DNA from: Trichococcus collinsii
GTDB lineage: Bacteria; Bacillota; Bacilli; Lactobacillales; Aerococcaceae
DNA length: 64,000 nucleotides
Reading direction: 5' to 3'
Assembly: GCF_900107505.1 (NCBI RefSeq)
Contig: NZ_FNQH01000002.1
Location: forward strand, 496,001-560,000
The notes under the pieces were generated by a model. That model searched no databases. It was not told where the DNA came from and was given only the letters and a program-made list of their open reading frames with translations. The number at the start of each line of letters is the position of its first letter. Positions within the stretch are counted from its first letter, which is position 1. The position numbers and the translations under genes were made by a program. This document shows, piece by piece, positions 60,188 through 64,000 of the stretch.

Positions 60188-62053
60188 TTATTCTTCGCCT
60201 TCGTCGAATTGGCTGTTGTAGAGGTCGGCGTAGAAGCCGCCTTTCGCCAGCAGTTCTTCGTGGGTTCCTTGTTCGACGATGTCACCATTGTTCATGCAAA
60301 GGATCAGGTCGGCATTTTTGATGGTCGACAAGCGATGCGCGATAATGAAGCTTGTTCTGCCTTGCATCAGCGTATCCATCGCTTTCTGGATCAGCACTTC
60401 CGTCCGCGTATCGACCGAGCTTGTCGCCTCATCCAGGATCATGATTTGCGGATCGGCCAGAATGGCGCGCGCGATCGTCAGCAATTGTTTCTCTCCTTGA
60501 GAAACGTTGTTGGCTTCCTCGTTCAGGACCATATCATAACCATCCGGCAACGTCCGGACAAAATGATCCACCTGCGCAGCTTTTGCGGCGGCGATGACTT
60601 CTTCATCCGTCGCATCCAGTTTCCCGTAGCGGATGTTCTCCATGATGGTGCCGTTGTACAGCCACGTATCCTGCAGCACCATCCCGAATTCCGTGCGCAG
60701 ATCGCTGCGCGTGAAATCGGTAAGTTTGTGGTTGTCGATGTAAATGGCTCCACCCGTCAAATCGTAGAAACGCATCAACAATTTCACCATCGTCGTCTTG
60801 CCGGCGCCGGTAGGACCAACTAACGCGACTTTTTGTCCTTCTTTTATATCCGCGGAGAAGTCCTTGATGACCAGATGATCCGGTTCATAACCGAACTTAA
60901 CATGCTCAAAACGGACATTTCCTTTGACATCAGCGGTCGCCATTTCGATTTTCGCTGCAGTAACTGTCTCTTCTTCCTCTTCTAGGAATTCGAAAATACG
61001 TTCAGAGGCAGCCACCATCCGTTGCAATTGGCTTCCCACTTGAGCAACTTGCGTCAAAGGCTGCGTGAAGTTGCGCACGTATTGTAGGAAGGCTTGGATA
61101 TCCCCGATTGTCATGTTTCCGGCAGCCGCCATCGCGCCACCCATGATGCAGACTACGACATAACCAAGATTTCCGATCAGACTCAACAAGGGCATCATCA
61201 ATCCGGAAAGGAATTCGGCCTTGAACCCTGCTTCGATCAATTGATCGTTCTCTTTGTCGAAATCGGCAACGGATTTTTCTTCCCCGTTGAAGGCTTTCAT
61301 GACCACATGTCCGCCGTACATCTCTTCGACATGGCCATTGACCGCACCCAAGTATTTCTGCTGGTTGGCAAAGTGCTTCTGAGACTTCGACATGATCAGC
61401 ATCAGGAGCATCATGGAAACGACCAACACAGCAAGAATGACGAGCGTCAGCGGCCAACTGATCGTCAGCATCATGATGAAGACACCCACCAAAGTCGTGA
61501 TCGACGTAATGATCTGGGTTAGGCTTTGGTTCAGGCTGGTATTCAAGGTGTCCACGTCATTCGTGATCCTGGAAAGCACATCCCCTTGACTGTTTTTGTG
61601 GAAATAGGCCAGCGGCAATTTGTTGATTTTCTCCATGATGTCTTTGCGCAATTTATAGGAAACTTTTGCGGAGACACCCGACATCAGAAATCCTTGCAGA
61701 TAGGAGAAAGCGGCACTCAGCACGTACAAGCCCAAGAGTCCCAACAGGACTGTTCCGATATAATCGAAATCGATTTCGCCAGTTCCGCCTGTGAATTTCA
61801 GCATGACCCCGGCAACCAATTTGTCGATGGCCAAAGCCATGATTTTTGGTCCTACGATCCCAAAAAGGGAAGAAGCGATCGCCAATATGAAGACGACTGC
61901 CATCAGCCATTTGAAGGGCGACAGATAAGCGGCCAATTTTTTAAATCCGCCTTTGAAGTCCTTAGCTTTAACGACCGGCGCGCTCATTCCTGCCATCGGA
62001 CCGTGCCCTCCGCCAGGACCGCCTTGCGGCCTTCTTTGTTTCATTTCGCTCAT
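60188..62053 (-). CDS. Heterodimeric ABC exporter, subunit 2 (membrane-ATPase fusion)
   Basis: A 621-residue half-transporter with six membrane segments, then an ATPase domain: Walker A GPTGAGKTTMVKLL, signature NVSQGEKQLL in place of LSGGQ, Walker B IMILDEATSSVD with the catalytic Glu, and the switch His in IAHRLS. The signature is degenerate, as in one half of heterodimers such as LmrCD, BmrCD or EfrCD. Its start overlaps the stop of the partner gene by four bases (ATGA). A multidrug or lipid cargo is likely. Confidence 0.9.
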   Translation of the reverse strand: MSEMKQRRPQGGPGGGHGPMAGMSAPVVKAKDFKGGFKKLAAYLSPFKWLMAVVFILAIASSLFGIVGPKIMALAIDKLVAGVMLKFTGGTGEIDFDYIGTVLLGLLGLYVLSAAFSYLQGFLMSGVSAKVSYKLRKDIMEKINKLPLAYFHKNSQGDVLSRITNDVDTLNTSLNQSLTQIITSITTLVGVFIMMLTISWPLTLVILAVLVVSMMLLMLIMSKSQKHFANQQKYLGAVNGHVEEMYGGHVVMKAFNGEEKSVADFDKENDQLIEAGFKAEFLSGLMMPLLSLIGNLGYVVVCIMGGAMAAAGNMTIGDIQAFLQYVRNFTQPLTQVAQVGSQLQRMVAASERIFEFLEEEEETVTAAKIEMATADVKGNVRFEHVKFGYEPDHLVIKDFSADIKEGQKVALVGPTGAGKTTMVKLLMRFYDLTGGAIYIDNHKLTDFTRSDLRTEFGMVLQDTWLYNGTIMENIRYGKLDATDEEVIAAAKAAQVDHFVRTLPDGYDMVLNEEANNVSQGEKQLLTIARAILADPQIMILDEATSSVDTRTEVLIQKAMDTLMQGRTSFIIAHRLSTIKNADLILCMNNGDIVEQGTHEELLAKGGFYADLYNSQFDEGEE

Positions 62054-64000
62054 GCTAATTCCTCCTCTGAAAGCTGAGATTTAGCAATTTCTTGGTAAGT
62101 CTCACAGTTTTTCATCAATGCATCGTGAGTCCCTATCCCGACGATTTTGCCTTTATCGAGGACGATGATTTGCTCCGCATCCATGATGGTGCTGATCCGT
62201 TGCGCCACAATCAGAACGGTTGCGTTATCCGTGTAGGCGTGCAACGCCGAGCGCAATGCCGCATCCGTTTTGAAATCCAACGCCGAAAAGCTGTCGTCAA
62301 AAATATAGATTGGCGCCTTTTTAACCAACGCGCGGGCAATGGCCAAGCGCTGTTTCTGGCCTCCGCTGACGTTACCGCCGCCTTGTGCGATAGCTGTTTC
62401 GATGCCTTCTTCCATCTCCGATACGAAGTTCTTCGCTTGGGCGACTTCAATGGCTTTCATGATGTCCTCCATCGAAGCGTCGTCTTTTCCGTACAGAACG
62501 TTCGAGGCGATGTCCCCTGAGAAGAGCATCCCCTTTTGCGGAACGTAGCCGATGTTGCGGCGCAGATCGGCTTGCGTCATTTTCCGGATGTCGATGCCGT
62601 CGATTTCGATGGCGCCGTCCGTCACATCATAAAAGCGCGGAATCAGATTGATCAACGTCGATTTTCCGGAACCGGTCGAGCCGATGATTGCCGTCGTTTC
62701 GCCTGGTCGAGCGGTAAAGGAGATATGGGACAATACATTCTCACTCGCCTTCGGATAATGATAAGAAACATCTTTGAAAGTGATGAGGCCTTCATTCTTT
62801 AAGTTCGGTTGCGCATCGATTGGGTCTGTGATGCTCAGATCGGTATCCAATACTTCCCCAATCCGGGTTGCCGATACAGAAGCACGCGGAAGGAAGATGA
62901 ACATCATCGAAATCATCAAGAAGGCCATGATGATCTGCATCACATATTGGATATAGGCCATCATATCACCGATTTGCAGAGAGGAATCAGCGACCTGCTG
63001 ACTACCGAACCAGATGATCAGCAACGAAACACCATTCATGACCAGCATCATCGCCGGCATCAACAGGGACATCAACCGCTGCACAAAGCGGTTCGTAAAG
63101 GTATAGTCTTCATTGGCGTCGTTGAAGCGGTTCTCTTCAAACGGTTCATTGCCGAAAGCGCGGATGACCATCATGCCGGAAAGGTTTTCGCGGCTGACCA
63201 GATTCAATCGGTCAGTCAAGCTCTGCAGCACTTTGAACTTCGGCATCGCAATCGATAGAATCGTCATCATGATGCCGACAAGGGCAATGACCGCAACAGC
63301 GATCGTCCACGCGAGCGAGACGCTTTTATCGATTGCCATGATCAAGCCACCAGTAGCCAAAATCGGTGCATAGCAAAGCATGCGTATACCGATCGTGATC
63401 AATTGCTGAATCTGCTGCACGTCATTGGTTGTGCGTGTGATCAAGGATGCGGTCGAAAAGTTATCGAACTCGGTGTTGGAAAAACTTTCGACTTTGGCGA
63501 AAACATCCCTTCTCATCCGGCCGGACACTTTCGCGGCAATCCACGAAGAGAAATATGCGACCGCTACGGAAGCAACGGAGACAGCAACTGCGATGGCGAG
63601 CATCTGTACGCCTTTTGTCATAATATATTGGTTTTGGAGCGCATCCATATCCGCTCCCAGATCTTCATAGAAGAGTTTCGTGAACAGAATTCCGATTTGG
63701 CTGTAGAGCATCGGCTCTGCAGCAGCGGCAACGTCCATGGACGCCGTGAAGGCTTGCTGAGGTAGCTGCTGCAATTGCGGCAAGAGCGCGTATAGTTGGT
63801 TCATATCGACATCTTCGAAGCCACTTTCGGCATCGACTGACGCGGCATTGCCTTGCTGAGCAGACATTTCCTTCATGAATGTTACGAAGCTATAGCTTGC
63901 TTTGCTGAAGATGCTCTCCAACGAAGTCAGTTGTTCCGCATCGGTTTCATTCAGCACGTAGAAATCAGATTCCTGGCTTTCAGGAAATTCTGCGCTGTAG
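62050..64000 (-). CDS. Heterodimeric ABC exporter, subunit 1 (5' end outside window)
   Basis: The frame is open to the window edge, so the start is missing; about 650 residues are visible. A large extracytoplasmic or linker segment comes first (LTSLESIFSKASYSFVTFM), then the membrane domain and the ATPase: Walker A GSTGSGKSTLINLI, signature NVSGGQKQRL, Walker B IYIFDDSFSALD, where Asp replaces the catalytic Glu, and IVAQRIS with Gln in place of the switch His. So this half has an intact signature but an inactive catalytic site, the mirror of its partner. This is the usual heterodimer pattern. Confidence 0.9.
   Translation of the reverse strand, partial: YSAEFPESQESDFYVLNETDAEQLTSLESIFSKASYSFVTFMKEMSAQQGNAASVDAESGFEDVDMNQLYALLPQLQQLPQQAFTASMDVAAAAEPMLYSQIGILFTKLFYEDLGADMDALQNQYIMTKGVQMLAIAVAVSVASVAVAYFSSWIAAKVSGRMRRDVFAKVESFSNTEFDNFSTASLITRTTNDVQQIQQLITIGIRMLCYAPILATGGLIMAIDKSVSLAWTIAVAVIALVGIMMTILSIAMPKFKVLQSLTDRLNLVSRENLSGMMVIRAFGNEPFEENRFNDANEDYTFTNRFVQRLMSLLMPAMMLVMNGVSLLIIWFGSQQVADSSLQIGDMMAYIQYVMQIIMAFLMISMMFIFLPRASVSATRIGEVLDTDLSITDPIDAQPNLKNEGLITFKDVSYHYPKASENVLSHISFTARPGETTAIIGSTGSGKSTLINLIPRFYDVTDGAIEIDGIDIRKMTQADLRRNIGYVPQKGMLFSGDIASNVLYGKDDASMEDIMKAIEVAQAKNFVSEMEEGIETAIAQGGGNVSGGQKQRLAIARALVKKAPIYIFDDSFSALDFKTDAALRSALHAYTDNATVLIVAQRISTIMDAEQIIVLDKGKIVGIGTHDALMKNCETYQEIAKSQLSEEELA

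Overview
The window reads as a chromosomal segment of a low-to-mid GC Gram-positive bacterium of the Lactobacillales, most probably Carnobacteriaceae and Trichococcus-like. Signs are strong AGGAGG-type ribosome binding sites, T-box leaders on methionine and tryptophan genes, cre sites, many intrinsic terminators, an ATP-type PEP carboxykinase and the gene families present. The genus is inference. I saw no rRNA, tRNA, CRISPR array, insertion sequence or prophage. Coding is dense with genes on both strands.

Layout. 0-5.6 kb: a divergent two-component system (regulator cut by the window edge), pckA, a divergent HTH gene, and a block of three tandem hairpins. 5.8-10 kb: an M20 peptidase and a large PLD-helicase-DUF3427 protein that resembles defence or repair enzymes. 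10-19 kb: aldo/keto reductase, Gfo/Idh oxidoreductase, a DUF1576 membrane protein with an internal duplication, a TauE/SafE permease, a ROK regulator and an MFS carrier. 18-22.4 kb: DUF697 GTPase with a TetR regulator, YugP-type membrane protease and PatB-type cystathionine beta-lyase. 22.5-28.7 kb: an arsenic/thiol island in three transcription units with two ArsR repressors, ACR3, a CoA-disulfide reductase-rhodanese, an ArsD-like protein with a Cys/His-rich tail, a YraQ/ArsP-type permease and two small CxxC proteins. Related palindromes (core ATAGA...TCTATG) sit at its promoters.

28.7-46 kb: a Met T-box with a methionine synthase, serine hydrolase, MFS carrier, a P-type ATPase behind a yybP-ykoY (Mn2+) riboswitch, two U32 (TrhP) proteins, NAD(P)HX repair enzyme, PduO-type cobalamin adenosyltransferase, AI-2E family permease, a Na+/Ca2+ exchanger gene split by an in-frame stop, a lipoprotein, an NRDE protein and phosphoglycerate mutase. 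46-50.8 kb: trpDCFBA with overlapping genes under a Trp T-box, without trpE or trpG. 50.9-55.5 kb: a DNA glycosylase, an MFS exporter preceded by a promoter, an 8-codon leader ORF and an intrinsic terminator (a likely drug-responsive attenuator), then metY under a second Met T-box, and a HesB-like protein. 55.5-60 kb: two GPH sugar symporters and a diverged creatininase-family protein, with a cre site and a LacI-type operator. 60-64 kb: a heterodimeric ABC exporter, cut at the window end.

Main items for a second look: the leader-ORF attenuator before the MFS exporter; the ArsD-like protein that lacks the usual cysteines but carries a CGC-rich tail; a roughly 130-bp intergenic repeat made of three hairpins, present three times; the stand-alone PLD-helicase-DUF3427 gene; the trp operon without anthranilate synthase; and the stop-split exchanger.
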